A stretch of DNA of 64,000 nt from Ponticaulis sp. (GCA_002692725.1 NZLU01000042.1:86741-150740); one strand, 5' to 3'. Numbered from the stretch's first letter, positions 7,492 to 17,302 are shown. Translations and numbers: made by a program. The notes: generated by a model from the sequence alone, not told the origin.

Positions 7492-10400
7492 TTATTCGGC
7501 GGGCGCCGCCTCACCTTCCGCCTCCGATGCGCGATCATTTTGCGTATGTCCCGTTCCGAAAAGACGCAAATGCAGGATCAACAGAGCCGGCAGGATGAAG
7601 ATCAGAAGGAAGGTACCGATGATGATACCAAAACCGAGCGAAATCGCCGTCGGGATCAGGAATTGCGCCTGAAGGCTGGTTTCCAAGATGATCGGCGTGA
7701 CCCCCAGGAAAGTCGTCAGCGTTGTCAGCAGAATGGCGCGGAACCGGTCCAGCATGGCTTCGCGCACCGCAACTTCTGGCCGCTCACCCTGCTCCAGTCG
7801 CTCATTCATGAAGTCGGTCACCATCAGCGAGGTGTTAATGATCACCCCGGAGAGCCCGATAATGCCGAAGAATGAGAGAAGCGTCAGGTTCGCGCCCATC
7901 AGGCCATGCCCGATCAACGCGCCAACAAAGCCAAACGGAATTGCGAGCATGATCACAATCGGCTGGCTGTAGGATTTGAAGTTCAACGCAAGCAGAGAAT
8001 AGATCACGATCAGGGCCAGCATGAAGTTCCGCGCAAGCGCCGGCATAGCCTCGGCCTGATCTTCCTGATCGCCTGCCACACGCATGCTGAAGCCATCATA
8101 CTCCGAGACCAGCCTGTTCATGACCGGGCCAAACATTTCCGCCGTGACGGCATCGGCTGTGGTGACATTATCGTCGACATAGGCGGTGACGGTGTACACG
8201 CGGCGTCCGTTCACCCGAGTGATGGTGGCTGGCGCAGGCGCAATGGTCAGCTCGGCTAGACTGGACATGGGCACAAAGCCGTCACCAACGCGGATGTGTA
8301 GCCGTTTCAGCGTTTCCAGAGAAGAGCGCTCATCTTCTGGCAGACGCACGCGAACCGGGATTTCCTCGCGGTCGCGCTGCACACGGGTCGCCTCGGCGCC
8401 AAAGAAGGTCGCCCGGACTTCGCGGGCCAGGTCGGCCTGGGTGATGCCATAATTTCGAGCCAGCGGTTTGAGGCGGATCTGGACTTCTTCTGTCGTCCGG
8501 AAGCGGTCATCGCGAACGTCATAAACGCCGGGTTGGGATTCGAGCGCCTCACGCAATTCAATCACCGCGTTACGCGCCTGTGGATCGGTTCGCGCGGAAA
8601 CCTGCAGCTGGATCGGCGCACCAGGTGTCACAAGATCAGAGGTAAAAGCGACTTTCTTGGCGCCCGGGATTTCACCCACGGCCGTCCGCCACGCGTTTTC
8701 AAGTTGCGCTGCAGTGAAGTCGCGGCTGGAGGCATCTTTCATCCGAGCGAGAATGTAGGCTTTATTGCCCGCTGCCCCGCCGGATGGATCACCGCCCACT
8801 GCGGCTTCGTTTCCGCCCGGTGCAGCGCCAAGCTGCCAATAGACGGAGTGAATGGCGTCTGGATCATCGGTAATCTCGGCGATGGCAGCATCAACCGAGT
8901 CGACGATCTGCAGCGCAAAGCGCCGGGTCTGCGTTTCAGATGCGCCTTCCGCGAGCTCGAGCTCGGCGGTGACATAGTCGCCCTCAATCGCCGGGAAGAA
9001 GATGAATTTCACATAGCCAGAGGCGGTCAGCGCCTGTGTGCCGAAGAAGATACCCACCCCGATGAGCAGCACCATGATGGGCCGGACGACAACAAAATTC
9101 ATCGCATTTCGCAAAGGACCATCGCTGAAATGTCTCAGCCCGCCCGCAACCTTGTCACGGATCGGATCAGCAAGACCGCGCGGCGAATACCATTTAGGTT
9201 TCTTGTCCGACAGATGAGACAAATGCCGTGGCAGAATGAAAAAGCTTTCGATCAGAGACAGCACAAGAAGAATGATCACCACCGCCGAGACCTGGCCGAG
9301 GAATTGCCCGAACAAGCCCGGCACCATCAGGATCGGGATGAAGGCAACAATGGTGGTGGAAACCGAAAACAGAACAGGCCGGGCCACGCGGGTCGCGCCC
9401 AGGCGCGCAGCCTCGACGCCCCGTTTTCCTTTCCGGAAGTTCGCATGGATGTTCTCGCCCACAACGATCGCGTCATCCACAATAATCCCGATGGCCAGAA
9501 TAAATCCGAACAAGGAGAGCTGATTGAGGGTGATGCCGAATATCAGCATTGGGAAAAAGGCGCCAAGGAAGGACACACCGACACCCAAGGCCACCCAGAA
9601 GGCAATTCGGATATCCAGGAAGAGAAGCAGAAGCACGGTGACGAGGATCAGCCCGAGCACGGCATTCCGCACGAGTAAATCGATCCGCTGTTCGAGATTG
9701 GGGGCCTCGTTGCGCCAGAATTCGTACGACACGCCTGCCGGAAGGGCGTTGGCGATCTCCTCGTCGAGATAGGTCTGCACGATGGCGGCATTGTCGATGG
9801 TCTTCTCATTGCCGACACGGAAGGCGGTGACCATGGCCGCGGGCTGGCCCATATATATTGCGTCGATTGGGTCATCCGACAGACCATCTGTGATGGTTGC
9901 TACATCACCGAGATAAATGGGCGTGCCATTCGCGCCCGTGCCGACAACAATGCTGGCGAATTCCTCGCCGGTACGCCGCTCGCCCATGGACCGGACGCGC
10001 AAAAGCTGGCGATCATCCTCGATTTCGCCACCAGACAGATCGAGGCTTTGCGCAGAAATGGCGGCGGACACTGCGGACAATGACAAGCCGCGCGCCCGCA
10101 GCTCGGATTCCGGAATGGTGATATCGATCAGATAGTCGGGCACGCCGCTGATTTCGACCTGCGAAAGCTCATCCTTATTGGCAAGCTCGCGACGCACGCG
10201 ATCAGCGGTCTGTTTCAACAGAGTGCGCTCGACATCGCCGTAAAGCAGTATCTGCGCCACGATTTCATCGGGCTCGATTTCGCTGATCTGAGGCGCTTCG
10301 GCGTCCTGTGGGAAGACCGTGATCCGGGCGATCTCGTTCTTCACCTCATCCATCATTTCGGAGATGTCTTCGCCTTCATTGATATCGACAAAGACCACGC

Positions 10401-10668
10401 CGACATTCGAGCTGGCCAGGCTGGTGATTTTCTTGACGCCTTCGAGCCCCTCCAGGCGCTCCTCAATTGGCCGGACAATTGACGTTTCCACGTCTTCAGG
10501 CGTCGCACCCGGAAAGGGAACGGTGACGTTGATCTGGCCGGTTTCAATCTGCGGAAAGATGCGCACGTTCAGTGCCGTCAGCGAAAACAGACCTGCAATG
10601 ATCAGAAAGACCATCAGGAGGTTTGCAGCCACCCGGTTATTGAGCAGCGCTTCGATCAGTCTGATCAC
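7492..10668 (-). CDS. RND efflux transporter, inner-membrane permease
   Basis: Proton-driven pump subunit of 1058 residues of the AcrB/MexB-like hydrophobe/amphiphile family. It has TM1 at residues 10-30, the large periplasmic porter domain, six helices around 335-550, a second porter domain and six final helices. The proton-relay aspartates are visible in GIIVDDAIVVGENI. The FFG-type motif LLSFFGIIGLSGVIINTSL in the C-terminal half is also typical. Its start overlaps the adaptor gene stop by four bases, and the outer membrane factor is divergent next to it, giving a complete tripartite system. Substrates cannot be read from sequence. Confidence 0.97.
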   Translation of the reverse strand: MIRLIEALLNNRVAANLLMVFLIIAGLFSLTALNVRIFPQIETGQINVTVPFPGATPEDVETSIVRPIEERLEGLEGVKKITSLASSNVGVVFVDINEGEDISEMMDEVKNEIARITVFPQDAEAPQISEIEPDEIVAQILLYGDVERTLLKQTADRVRRELANKDELSQVEISGVPDYLIDITIPESELRARGLSLSAVSAAISAQSLDLSGGEIEDDRQLLRVRSMGERRTGEEFASIVVGTGANGTPIYLGDVATITDGLSDDPIDAIYMGQPAAMVTAFRVGNEKTIDNAAIVQTYLDEEIANALPAGVSYEFWRNEAPNLEQRIDLLVRNAVLGLILVTVLLLLFLDIRIAFWVALGVGVSFLGAFFPMLIFGITLNQLSLFGFILAIGIIVDDAIVVGENIHANFRKGKRGVEAARLGATRVARPVLFSVSTTIVAFIPILMVPGLFGQFLGQVSAVVIILLVLSLIESFFILPRHLSHLSDKKPKWYSPRGLADPIRDKVAGGLRHFSDGPLRNAMNFVVVRPIMVLLIGVGIFFGTQALTASGYVKFIFFPAIEGDYVTAELELAEGASETQTRRFALQIVDSVDAAIAEITDDPDAIHSVYWQLGAAPGGNEAAVGGDPSGGAAGNKAYILARMKDASSRDFTAAQLENAWRTAVGEIPGAKKVAFTSDLVTPGAPIQLQVSARTDPQARNAVIELREALESQPGVYDVRDDRFRTTEEVQIRLKPLARNYGITQADLAREVRATFFGAEATRVQRDREEIPVRVRLPEDERSSLETLKRLHIRVGDGFVPMSSLAELTIAPAPATITRVNGRRVYTVTAYVDDNVTTADAVTAEMFGPVMNRLVSEYDGFSMRVAGDQEDQAEAMPALARNFMLALIVIYSLLALNFKSYSQPIVIMLAIPFGFVGALIGHGLMGANLTLLSFFGIIGLSGVIINTSLMVTDFMNERLEQGERPEVAVREAMLDRFRAILLTTLTTFLGVTPIILETSLQAQFLIPTAISLGFGIIIGTFLLIFILPALLILHLRLFGTGHTQNDRASEAEGEAAPAE

Positions 10669-11867
10669 GATCGCGCTCCATCCGCTTTCACTTTCATGCC
10701 CTGAATTTCTTCAGACAACACTGTGGTCAGAACGCTTTCGCCGCCCGACAAATCCGCTGAGTGAAGCAAAGTGACGTCGCCGGTCTGATCGAGCACATCG
10801 ACCTCGGCTTTGTTCAACTCGGAATCCTCCGACACAACCCAGATGAAAGCATCCTGGCGCACCGCGCCGGCAGGGACTTTCCAGACGGGTGTTTCGGAAT
10901 ACCCTTCGATCAGCAAATCCACATAGTCGCTGGCAAACACCTTGCCGGAATTCTTTTCCGAGAACGCGTCAGGGAAGACGGCAATCACTGTGGCCGTTCG
11001 CGAGGCCGGGTCGATCACAGGCGAAAATTCGGCAAGGTACCCCTCAAGCGGGATGGAGCTGAGCGAGCTGTTATTGGGCACGGCCCGAACGGGCAGTGTT
11101 TCCCCCTCCATCGCGTTCATGGCAGCACGGACAGCAGCGACCTGATCAGCTGGCAGGCCCGCTTCAACCTCTGCGGCGTCGGCACTGATCAAGGTCGCAA
11201 GCGGCTGGCCTGGGGAAACATATGTGCCCAGCGAAACCTGTTCTTGGGTGACCAGCGCATTGAAAGGTGCGCGAATGACGGTTTTGGTCACAGCCCTTTC
11301 AGCGATGCGAATCTGCGCTTCAGCCTGTTTGACCGCAGCCTGGGCGTCTTCAAATGTCGCGCGAGCCGCTTCAGCTGCCTTTTCAGGGGAGGCCCCGATT
11401 TCTGCCAGACGGACCTGACGGTCACGCTCGGCACTCGCCTGTTCGAGACGTGCCCGCGCCGTTGCAAGCCCAGCCTCAGCGCGAGCCAGCTCGGCGGAAT
11501 AATCGCCGTCATCAATGCGCAAGACCACTGCGCCCCGGTCGATGCGCCCGCCTGATTTGAGCTCTGGATTGACCTGAACAACCTTGCCGGACACCTCACC
11601 CACGAGGCTGAGTTCCTCGCGCGGCATCAGACGACCTGGCGCGTGCACCCGATAGGTATTTGAAGCTGTTTCAACACGAGCAGTTTCAACAAGCGGAACA
11701 GAATTGGCGACCTGGGTGGTTTCGGAGGCAGCTTCGCCCTTGGCGCCAGCAATCATCATGACGCCGATGCCGGCGGCCGCCGCACCCACGCCCACAAGGA
11801 GCCAGAGAAAGCTTGGGCGTTTCTCCTTGCCTTCAGGCGAACTTGGGTCCATTTGATTGCTTGTCAT
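10665..11867 (-). CDS. RND efflux periplasmic adaptor subunit (membrane fusion protein)
   Basis: Periplasmic adaptor that links the RND permease to the outer-membrane channel, 400 residues from the ATG at 11867 (a TTG at 11894 would add nine). A single N-terminal membrane anchor (LWLLVGVGAAAAGIGVMMIA) is present rather than a lipobox. The lipoyl half (APGRLMPREELSLVGEVSGK), a long alpha-helical hairpin rich in Ala/Glu/Arg, and the second lipoyl half (VIRAPFNALV) appear in the expected order. Same operon as the permease. Confidence 0.95.
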   Translation of the reverse strand: MTSNQMDPSSPEGKEKRPSFLWLLVGVGAAAAGIGVMMIAGAKGEAASETTQVANSVPLVETARVETASNTYRVHAPGRLMPREELSLVGEVSGKVVQVNPELKSGGRIDRGAVVLRIDDGDYSAELARAEAGLATARARLEQASAERDRQVRLAEIGASPEKAAEAARATFEDAQAAVKQAEAQIRIAERAVTKTVIRAPFNALVTQEQVSLGTYVSPGQPLATLISADAAEVEAGLPADQVAAVRAAMNAMEGETLPVRAVPNNSSLSSIPLEGYLAEFSPVIDPASRTATVIAVFPDAFSEKNSGKVFASDYVDLLIEGYSETPVWKVPAGAVRQDAFIWVVSEDSELNKAEVDVLDQTGDVTLLHSADLSGGESVLTTVLSEEIQGMKVKADGARS

Positions 11868-11963
11868 AGAAAATTCACTTCGCTGCTGCAACAATCGCGC
11901 TTGTAACTAGCCCATAAACGTCAACATGGGATGACTGAAGCGACTTACCAGTCAGGACCGCTA

Positions 11964-13406
11964 ATGAACAGAAATTATTTTATTCAATATTCTCTGATCA
12001 GTTTTTCCGCTGCATTTTTGAGCGGATGCATGACCGTGGGACCAGACTATGTCGCTCCAGAACTTGCGTCCTACCAGGACGCCTGGATTGCAGGTGACGT
12101 TGACGTACTCGCACCCGGCGCAGTAGCGGATACCGATTGGTGGATGGACTTCAATGATCCTGTCATGGTGCGCCTCATTGACGCTGCGAGCACCGGCAAT
12201 TTTGATATTGCGCAGGCTGCGAGCGGCGTGGCGGCCGCGCAGGCAGGCCTTGATCGCGCTTATACGCTGGCGCGCTTTCCAGGAGGTGGGCTTTCGGGTG
12301 CCGTGACCCGTCAGAAGCAATCCTCGGCCAGCTTTGGCGCAGATTTGCCATTTGAGTTTGAAGCGCAAACAACGTATTCCACTGGAGCAAGTGGAAGCTG
12401 GGAGTCAGGCCTGTTTGGTCGGATTGAAAGCGGCCTTACCCGTGCTCAGGCTGCGCTGGGCAGCCAGGAAGCCATTCTGGCAGACACGCGGCGCGCCATT
12501 ATCGCTCAGACAGCAATCACCTATCTGACCTTGCGCGAACTCAATCAGCGCATTTCTGTGTCAGAAGATAATCTGGACCGTCAGACCGAAGTTCTCAGAC
12601 TAACTCGTCAATTGAAAGATGCAGGCGAAGTCTCCGATCTGGATGTAGAACGTCAGACCAATCTGGTTGAAACGACCCGTGCCGGGCAGCTCGCCTTAAA
12701 AAGTGCGCGCGAAGAAACACTCGCTGCACTGGCTCTGTTATCGGGTCAGACCCTGCCGGACTTTCTCGCCGATTTCCCCGAATTGACGCCTGAAACATCA
12801 ACGGATTACTCGACGACATTGCAGGCTTTCAGCCCACTTCGGATTTCCTCACCAGAAGACATGTTGCGTCGCCGGCCCGACATTCGCGCCGCTGAACGCC
12901 AATATGCCAATGCGATCGCACTCGTTCAGTTCACAACGGCAGACCTCTATCCCCAACTTACACTGACCGGTAACCTGTCTCTCACCGCGCTGGAGCCAGG
13001 CGAGCTGTTTTCGGGTGATGCCTTTGGTTACAGCTTTGGTCCTCGCCTCAGTTGGGATGTATTCAGCATTCCCTCCACCAAGCTTGAGATTGCCCAACGG
13101 GAAGCCGAGGCCGAAGCCACGCGTCTTGCACTGGAGCGCACAATTATCGGCGCACTGACCGAAACCGATGCGGCGCTGCAGACCTACAATCTGAGCGTCG
13201 AGCAGGCGGCGATTTCCCGGCGCGCGCTCGGCTCCGCAGAACGGTCGCGCGACCTTGTTGAAATCCGCTACCGGGAAGGCGCTGAAAGCCTGCTCAGCCT
13301 GATTGAAGCTCAGAGACAAGCTTTGGCCGCGCAGGATTCAGAATTGCAGACGCGGTTTGAGGCCATGCGGCGTCGGGTTGAAGTATACCGGGCTCTGGGT
13401 GGCTGA
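11964..13406 (+). CDS. RND efflux outer membrane factor, NodT/OprM family lipoprotein
   Basis: TolC-like outer-membrane channel of 480 residues. The start at 11964 puts a lipoprotein signal peptide in front with lipobox LSGC, and the mature part begins CMTVGPDYVAPE, the usual opening of NodT-family factors. DWWMDFNDP and the two repeated coiled-coil barrel halves follow, including DMLRRRPDIRAAERQYANA. It is transcribed away from the adaptor-permease operon; the 96-base gap must hold both promoters, but no convincing -35/-10 pair was found. Confidence 0.95.
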   Translation: MNRNYFIQYSLISFSAAFLSGCMTVGPDYVAPELASYQDAWIAGDVDVLAPGAVADTDWWMDFNDPVMVRLIDAASTGNFDIAQAASGVAAAQAGLDRAYTLARFPGGGLSGAVTRQKQSSASFGADLPFEFEAQTTYSTGASGSWESGLFGRIESGLTRAQAALGSQEAILADTRRAIIAQTAITYLTLRELNQRISVSEDNLDRQTEVLRLTRQLKDAGEVSDLDVERQTNLVETTRAGQLALKSAREETLAALALLSGQTLPDFLADFPELTPETSTDYSTTLQAFSPLRISSPEDMLRRRPDIRAAERQYANAIALVQFTTADLYPQLTLTGNLSLTALEPGELFSGDAFGYSFGPRLSWDVFSIPSTKLEIAQREAEAEATRLALERTIIGALTETDAALQTYNLSVEQAAISRRALGSAERSRDLVEIRYREGAESLLSLIEAQRQALAAQDSELQTRFEAMRRRVEVYRALGG

Positions 13407-13409
13407 GCC

Positions 13410-13859
13410 TCAGGGCTCATTGCCTTCCCAGTCGACAATCCAATCGAAGGCGTCGCCTTCAAACACGGTCTCTTCGTTGAGGGTCCGCCCTTTGATCGAC
13501 ACGCCCGCTTCATGAACGCTGTTCGGATCTCCTGAAATGAGCGGGTGCCAGTCGAAGAGCGGTTTGCCTTCATTCAGCAGGCGGTAGGCGCAGGTTTTCG
13601 GCATCCATTTAAGCGCGCTGAGGTTATCCGGAGTGAGCTTCACGCAATCGGGTACGATTGCCTTCCGATTGGCATAATCCGTACACAGACAGCTCTCTCC
13701 ATCCAGTGATTTGCAGTGCAGCCGGGTGTACGCGATTTCGCCTGTGTCTTCGTCTTCGAGTTTGAGAAGGCAACATTTGGCGCAGCCATCACACAGCGCT
13801 TCCCATTGCGCGGTGTCCATGTCAGCCATCGGCGTGGTTTCCCACCATTTTTCACTCAT
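13410..13859 (-). CDS. YcgN family cysteine cluster protein (UPF0260)
   Basis: Conserved cytoplasmic protein of unknown function, 149 residues. The N-terminal [18 protein letters not shown] and the later [18 protein letters not shown] carry seven cysteines in the UPF0260 pattern, suggesting a metal or Fe-S site (inference). The start at 13859 overlaps the 3' end of thiE by eight bases, so the two are probably translated from one transcript. A longer upstream extension of the frame only shadows thiE and was not used. Confidence 0.9.
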   Translation of the reverse strand: MSEKWWETTPMADMDTAQWEALCDGCAKCCLLKLEDEDTGEIAYTRLHCKSLDGESCLCTDYANRKAIVPDCVKLTPDNLSALKWMPKTCAYRLLNEGKPLFDWHPLISGDPNSVHEAGVSIKGRTLNEETVFEGDAFDWIVDWEGNEP

Positions 13860-14502
13860 GCTGGTCGAAAATTTCGTTGAACTGGCGGACCGCCGCTGCC
13901 GGCCCTTCGGGATGGCTCCACACACCGCCCGACACCGCCAGGAAATCCGCACCAGCTTTGACGACCGGCTCGGCATTGTCGACTTTAATCCCGCCAATTG
14001 CGACGCAAGGGATCTCCATCATTTCCTGCCACCATGTGAGGAGTTCGGGCTCGGCCTGTGTCGGCGCAGATTTTGTTTCTGTTGGGTAGAACGCGCCAAA
14101 GGCAACATAGTCTGCCCCCTGCTCACCCGCCACCATGGCCAGATGGCGACTATCATGACAAGTAACGCCAACAATACCGCTTTCGCCAACCCAGTTTTTG
14201 GCCTCTTTAAAACTCATATCCGTCTGGCCGATATGGACACCATCCGCGCCGAGTTCAGCGGCAAGATCCGCCCGGTCATTGATCAGCACCGCGATATCCC
14301 GGGCCTGAACTTCTTCGATAATGCGCTTGCCGACTCGGCGCGTGGCGTCTGCATCGGTCGTCACGCCATCCTCTGACTTCAACCGGATCTGCAGACAGGC
14401 CACATCACCGCCAGCGAGCGCGTCGTCCAGGAGTGCTTCAAACGCGGCGAGATCGGAAATGACCGGCGGTGTGATGAGATAGAGGCGACAGCGATAGGAC
14501 AT
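13852..14502 (-). CDS. thiE: Thiamine phosphate synthase
   Basis: TIM-barrel enzyme that joins HMP-PP and thiazole phosphate to form thiamine phosphate. It has 216 residues from the ATG at 14502; a GTG at 14556 is possible. Recognisable blocks are [50 protein letters not shown] and the phosphate-binding AIGGI and AVSGGVW loops. It stands alone, without other thi genes or a visible TPP riboswitch, and is coupled to the YcgN-like gene. Some alphaproteobacterial genomes carry two thiE-like genes, so it may be the secondary copy. Confidence 0.9.
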   Translation of the reverse strand: MSYRCRLYLITPPVISDLAAFEALLDDALAGGDVACLQIRLKSEDGVTTDADATRRVGKRIIEEVQARDIAVLINDRADLAAELGADGVHIGQTDMSFKEAKNWVGESGIVGVTCHDSRHLAMVAGEQGADYVAFGAFYPTETKSAPTQAEPELLTWWQEMMEIPCVAIGGIKVDNAEPVVKAGADFLAVSGGVWSHPEGPAAAVRQFNEIFDQHE

Positions 14503-14595
14503 GAGGTAAGTCAGAAATGGAAATCCGTCGCTGACGTCAAGTCTTGCCGGACACACGCAAATGACGGAAGCTGACTATCATTAACGGGAGGAAAT

Positions 14596-15078
14596 ATGAA
14601 AACTGCATTTACCGGCGTCCTTTTGGGCGCAACCCTTATGTTGGCTGGCGCGGCACACGCAGCAAGTCATGAGGAAGGACACGCCGAGGAGGCTTTGAAA
14701 GTCGCAGTCTCCGCTGTGGGGATCGGCGTCACCAGCCTGGAAGAGTCATCGAAATTCTACATCGACACACTCGGCATGCGGTCGGTGATGACCTATGAGC
14801 TCGACTATATGGATGAGATCGTTCTGGTTGCACCGGATGGCGGTAGCGCGATCGTGCTTATGGAATACACCGATGGCATTGAGCGGAACGTCACAGACCT
14901 TCCGGTGAAGATTGTCTATCGTACAAGCGACCCGACCGCTCTTGCCGAAAAGATCAAGACGGCGGGATATGAGATTGTCCGCGAGCCGGTTCCATCTGAA
15001 GCGGTCGGCGGAGCAATCGTCGGATTCGCTAAGGATCCGGACGGCTATCTGATCGAAATTCTGCCCATGGCGCGCTAA
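14596..15078 (+). CDS. Exported glyoxalase/VOC-fold protein lacking metal ligands
   Basis: A 160-residue VOC-superfamily protein with a signal peptide (MKTAFTGVLLGATLMLAGAAHA). The mature part aligns by eye along glyoxalase I: the start GIGVTSLEESSKFYIDTLGM, and the end EKIKTAGYEIVREPVPS with AKDPDGYLIEILP. Of the four metal ligands of glyoxalase I (His, Glu, His, Glu) only the last Glu in DGYLIEI remains; the first His position is Ala, the second is Leu and the third is Lys. It is therefore probably not a glyoxalase. GGGAGG upstream fixes the start. Single gene with its own hairpin terminator. Periplasmic binding or sequestration is one possibility. Confidence 0.8.
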   Translation: MKTAFTGVLLGATLMLAGAAHAASHEEGHAEEALKVAVSAVGIGVTSLEESSKFYIDTLGMRSVMTYELDYMDEIVLVAPDGGSAIVLMEYTDGIERNVTDLPVKIVYRTSDPTALAEKIKTAGYEIVREPVPSEAVGGAIVGFAKDPDGYLIEILPMAR

Positions 15079-15086
15079 ATCTTTCA

Positions 15087-15115
15087 CAAAGCGAGCGGTG
15101 TGACCGCTCGCTTTG
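15087..15115 (+). terminator. Hairpin after the VOC-fold gene
   Basis: A perfect 13-bp inverted repeat (CAAAGCGAGCGGT / ACCGCTCGCTTTG) with a 3-base loop begins nine bases after the stop. The following bases are CCTAG rather than a T-run, so termination may be only partial. Confidence 0.55.
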
Positions 15116-15215
15116 CCTAGGAATTCGACTTGAGGCAAAACCGGCATTTACTTGTCTTCACGGCGAACTAAACATTCATACTGGTCTACAGTCTTCCCAG
15201 TCGGAAATTTCCATA

Positions 15216-16904
15216 ATGTCTCTCAAATCCGTTTTTCTGAATTCTACCTCCGCAATACTGGCGGCTACACTTCTGGTCGCGTGCGGCGGCGGTGGCGGCA
15301 GCAGCTCGTCTTTCACGCCCACACCAGCCCCGTCTCCATCACCATCACCGACGCCATCTCCGACACCGACCCCGACGCCTACGCCGACCCCAACGCCAAC
15401 CTATGCTTCCGGCGTTTATCAGCCCGCATCCACCTTCAAAGATTTCTGCCAGGCCCCACGGTCCGGGTCAGATATTGAAGGAAATCCATTTCCGGATATG
15501 CAGGGCACAATTCATGACGAATTGTTCTGGCTCCGCTCCTGGACGAATGAAACCTATCTCTGGAATGATGAAGTTCCGGATGAAAATCCATCCAATTATG
15601 CCTCCGCAGGAACCCCCGCCTATTTCGACACCCTGAAAACCTCCGAGATCACGACTTCGGGTACGCCGAAGGATGATTTCCACTTCTATGAGTCGACGGA
15701 GGAATATCTCCTGTCACGAAATTCCGCGCCAAGATCAGGCTATGGTGCCCGGTTCGCTGTGCTCCAGGGCAGTCCACCTCGCGATGTTCGGGTGCTCTAC
15801 ACTGAACCGAATTCACCGGCCTCGAATACGACGGGCGGAGAGGCGCCCTTCCAACGCGGGGCACGCATCCTCGAAGTTGATGGCGTGGATGTGGTCAACG
15901 GGAATGATGTCGACGCGCTGAACAATGGTCTCTTCCCGGCAAATTCTGGTGAAACGCACACATTTGTTGTGCAGGATGTCGGTGAAGCGTCTCGGTCAAT
16001 CACGATCACATCTGCTGATGTTGTGACGGCGCCCGTGAATAAAACAGCCGTTCTCGACGTCAATGGCGACAAAGTCGGCTATATTCTGTTCAATACCTTC
16101 AGCCCGTTTGCATCAGAAGAGGCGATCGCAACGGCAATGACCGAAATGTCGGATGCAGGCGTGAGCGATCTGGTCCTCGATTTGCGCTATAATGGCGGTG
16201 GTTTGCTGGCTGTCGCGGCCCAGACCGGCTATATGATTGCAGGCAGCGCACAGTCGAACGGCAAGACGTTCGAATATCTTCAGTTCAATGATGATGCCGG
16301 AAATCGCGACCCGGTGACCGGTGAGATTAACGATCCGATTCCATTCATCGATACCGGTGTTGGTTTCAGTCTCGCCAGCGGGACACCACTCGATTCGCTC
16401 AATCTCAACCGCGTCTTCATTCTCTCGACCGGCGGCACCTGCAGCGCGAGTGAGGCCGTGATCAACGGTTTGCGCGGAATTGATGTGGAAGTGATCCTGA
16501 TCGGCGACATCACTTGCGGAAAGCCATATGGCTTCTACCCGACCAGCAATTGCGGCACGACCTGGTATTCGATCCAGTTCCAGGGCGTAAATGATAAAGG
16601 GTTTGGCGATTATGCCGATGGCTTTGTGCCGGATAATTCCAGTTTTGCCTTTGGTGCGCGTGCCCCGGGCTGTGTCGTTGCGGATGACTATAACAATGAA
16701 TTAGGCGACCCGAATGAGGGACTTTTGTCGACCGCGCTCTATTATCGCGAAAATGGTGCCTGTCCGGCCTCGGCACCGAAACCGGCCGTAAGGGCGGAGG
16801 GGCAGAAAACAGTCTTCCTCGGCGAGGGCGAACTCGCAACGACGGACCGCACGCCCGGCGAACTCATTCGCGATAATAATCGCGATCTTCGCATGCCCTA
16901 TTGA
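15216..16904 (+). CDS. S41 family (C-terminal processing) protease lipoprotein
   Basis: Envelope serine protease of 562 residues. The lipobox LVAC at about residue 23 gives a lipidated Cys followed by a Gly/Ser tract and a Pro-Thr/Pro-Ser linker (residues 34-62). A PDZ-like region follows (GYGARFAVLQG to RGARILEVDGVDV), then the S41 catalytic core: DLVLDLRYNGGG, STGGTCSASEA with likely nucleophile S410, and GKPYGFYP with likely base K436. Several cysteines occur around the active site (C409, C434). It probably sits on the outer membrane facing the periplasm or the surface (inference). A short lipoprotein gene follows ten bases later in the same operon. Confidence 0.9.
   Translation: MSLKSVFLNSTSAILAATLLVACGGGGGSSSSFTPTPAPSPSPSPTPSPTPTPTPTPTPTPTYASGVYQPASTFKDFCQAPRSGSDIEGNPFPDMQGTIHDELFWLRSWTNETYLWNDEVPDENPSNYASAGTPAYFDTLKTSEITTSGTPKDDFHFYESTEEYLLSRNSAPRSGYGARFAVLQGSPPRDVRVLYTEPNSPASNTTGGEAPFQRGARILEVDGVDVVNGNDVDALNNGLFPANSGETHTFVVQDVGEASRSITITSADVVTAPVNKTAVLDVNGDKVGYILFNTFSPFASEEAIATAMTEMSDAGVSDLVLDLRYNGGGLLAVAAQTGYMIAGSAQSNGKTFEYLQFNDDAGNRDPVTGEINDPIPFIDTGVGFSLASGTPLDSLNLNRVFILSTGGTCSASEAVINGLRGIDVEVILIGDITCGKPYGFYPTSNCGTTWYSIQFQGVNDKGFGDYADGFVPDNSSFAFGARAPGCVVADDYNNELGDPNEGLLSTALYYRENGACPASAPKPAVRAEGQKTVFLGEGELATTDRTPGELIRDNNRDLRMPY
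15315..15401 (+). repeat. Pro-Thr/Pro-Ser coding repeat in the S41 protease linker
   Basis: About 29 codons alternate proline with threonine, serine or alanine, giving a degenerate 6-base repeat of the type CCGACN. It encodes a flexible spacer between the lipid anchor and the protease. Such tracts can change length by slippage. Confidence 0.8.
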
Positions 16905-16914
16905 GGAGCCGTGG

Positions 16915-17298
16915 ATGAAACGCCTTTCGATTTTCAGTCTCATCGCGTCAGCCGCCGCATCTTTGGTCGGCTGCACATCGTCGGGTGCCAGTTCGGCCCC
17001 ACCCGCCGACCCGGTGCCGGCCGTTCTGACGGACGGGTCGTCAGCGGCTTTATCGAATTTAAAGGCACGGCTCGCCAGTGCAGTCGGACGAGCGCAGATC
17101 GAGCTAGGGCCGGAGGACCCGACCATGATGTCGTTCATCTCGGTGCTTCCGCCGCGTCTCGGCACGCATGAGACGCACAGCCTCGCCAGTCCGACGACCT
17201 TTGATCTCCAGATCTCTGATGGCAAATGCTATGCGCAGAACCGTGAGACCCGGAACCGTATTCTGCTCGACGGAATTGACTGCAAACCGGTCGGGTAA
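16915..17298 (+). CDS. Small lipoprotein of unknown function
   Basis: A 127-residue protein with a type II signal peptide (lipobox SLVGC, residue about 20) and a Ser/Ala/Pro-rich linker. The mature region has no family I recognise: one Cys near DGKCYAQNRETRNRILLDG and one at the end in IDCKP may form a disulfide. It starts ten bases after the S41 protease stop and ends before a strong terminator, so the two are co-transcribed and may work together at the envelope. Confidence 0.75.
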   Translation: MKRLSIFSLIASAAASLVGCTSSGASSAPPADPVPAVLTDGSSAALSNLKARLASAVGRAQIELGPEDPTMMSFISVLPPRLGTHETHSLASPTTFDLQISDGKCYAQNRETRNRILLDGIDCKPVG

Positions 17299-17302
17299 AT
17301 GT

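Noticed and set aside
8533..9678. 381-codon open frame opposite to the RND permease
   Set aside because: It lies entirely within a clear permease gene, has no family features and is rich in His/Arg/Gln as expected for an antisense shadow.
13860..13997. 46-codon N-terminal extension of the YcgN-like gene
   Set aside because: It is antisense-like Arg/Ser-rich sequence within the thiE coding region in another frame.
15315..15401. Possible tandem repeat array or CRISPR
   Set aside because: The repeat units are six bases and encode the Pro-Thr linker of the protease; no spacers exist.
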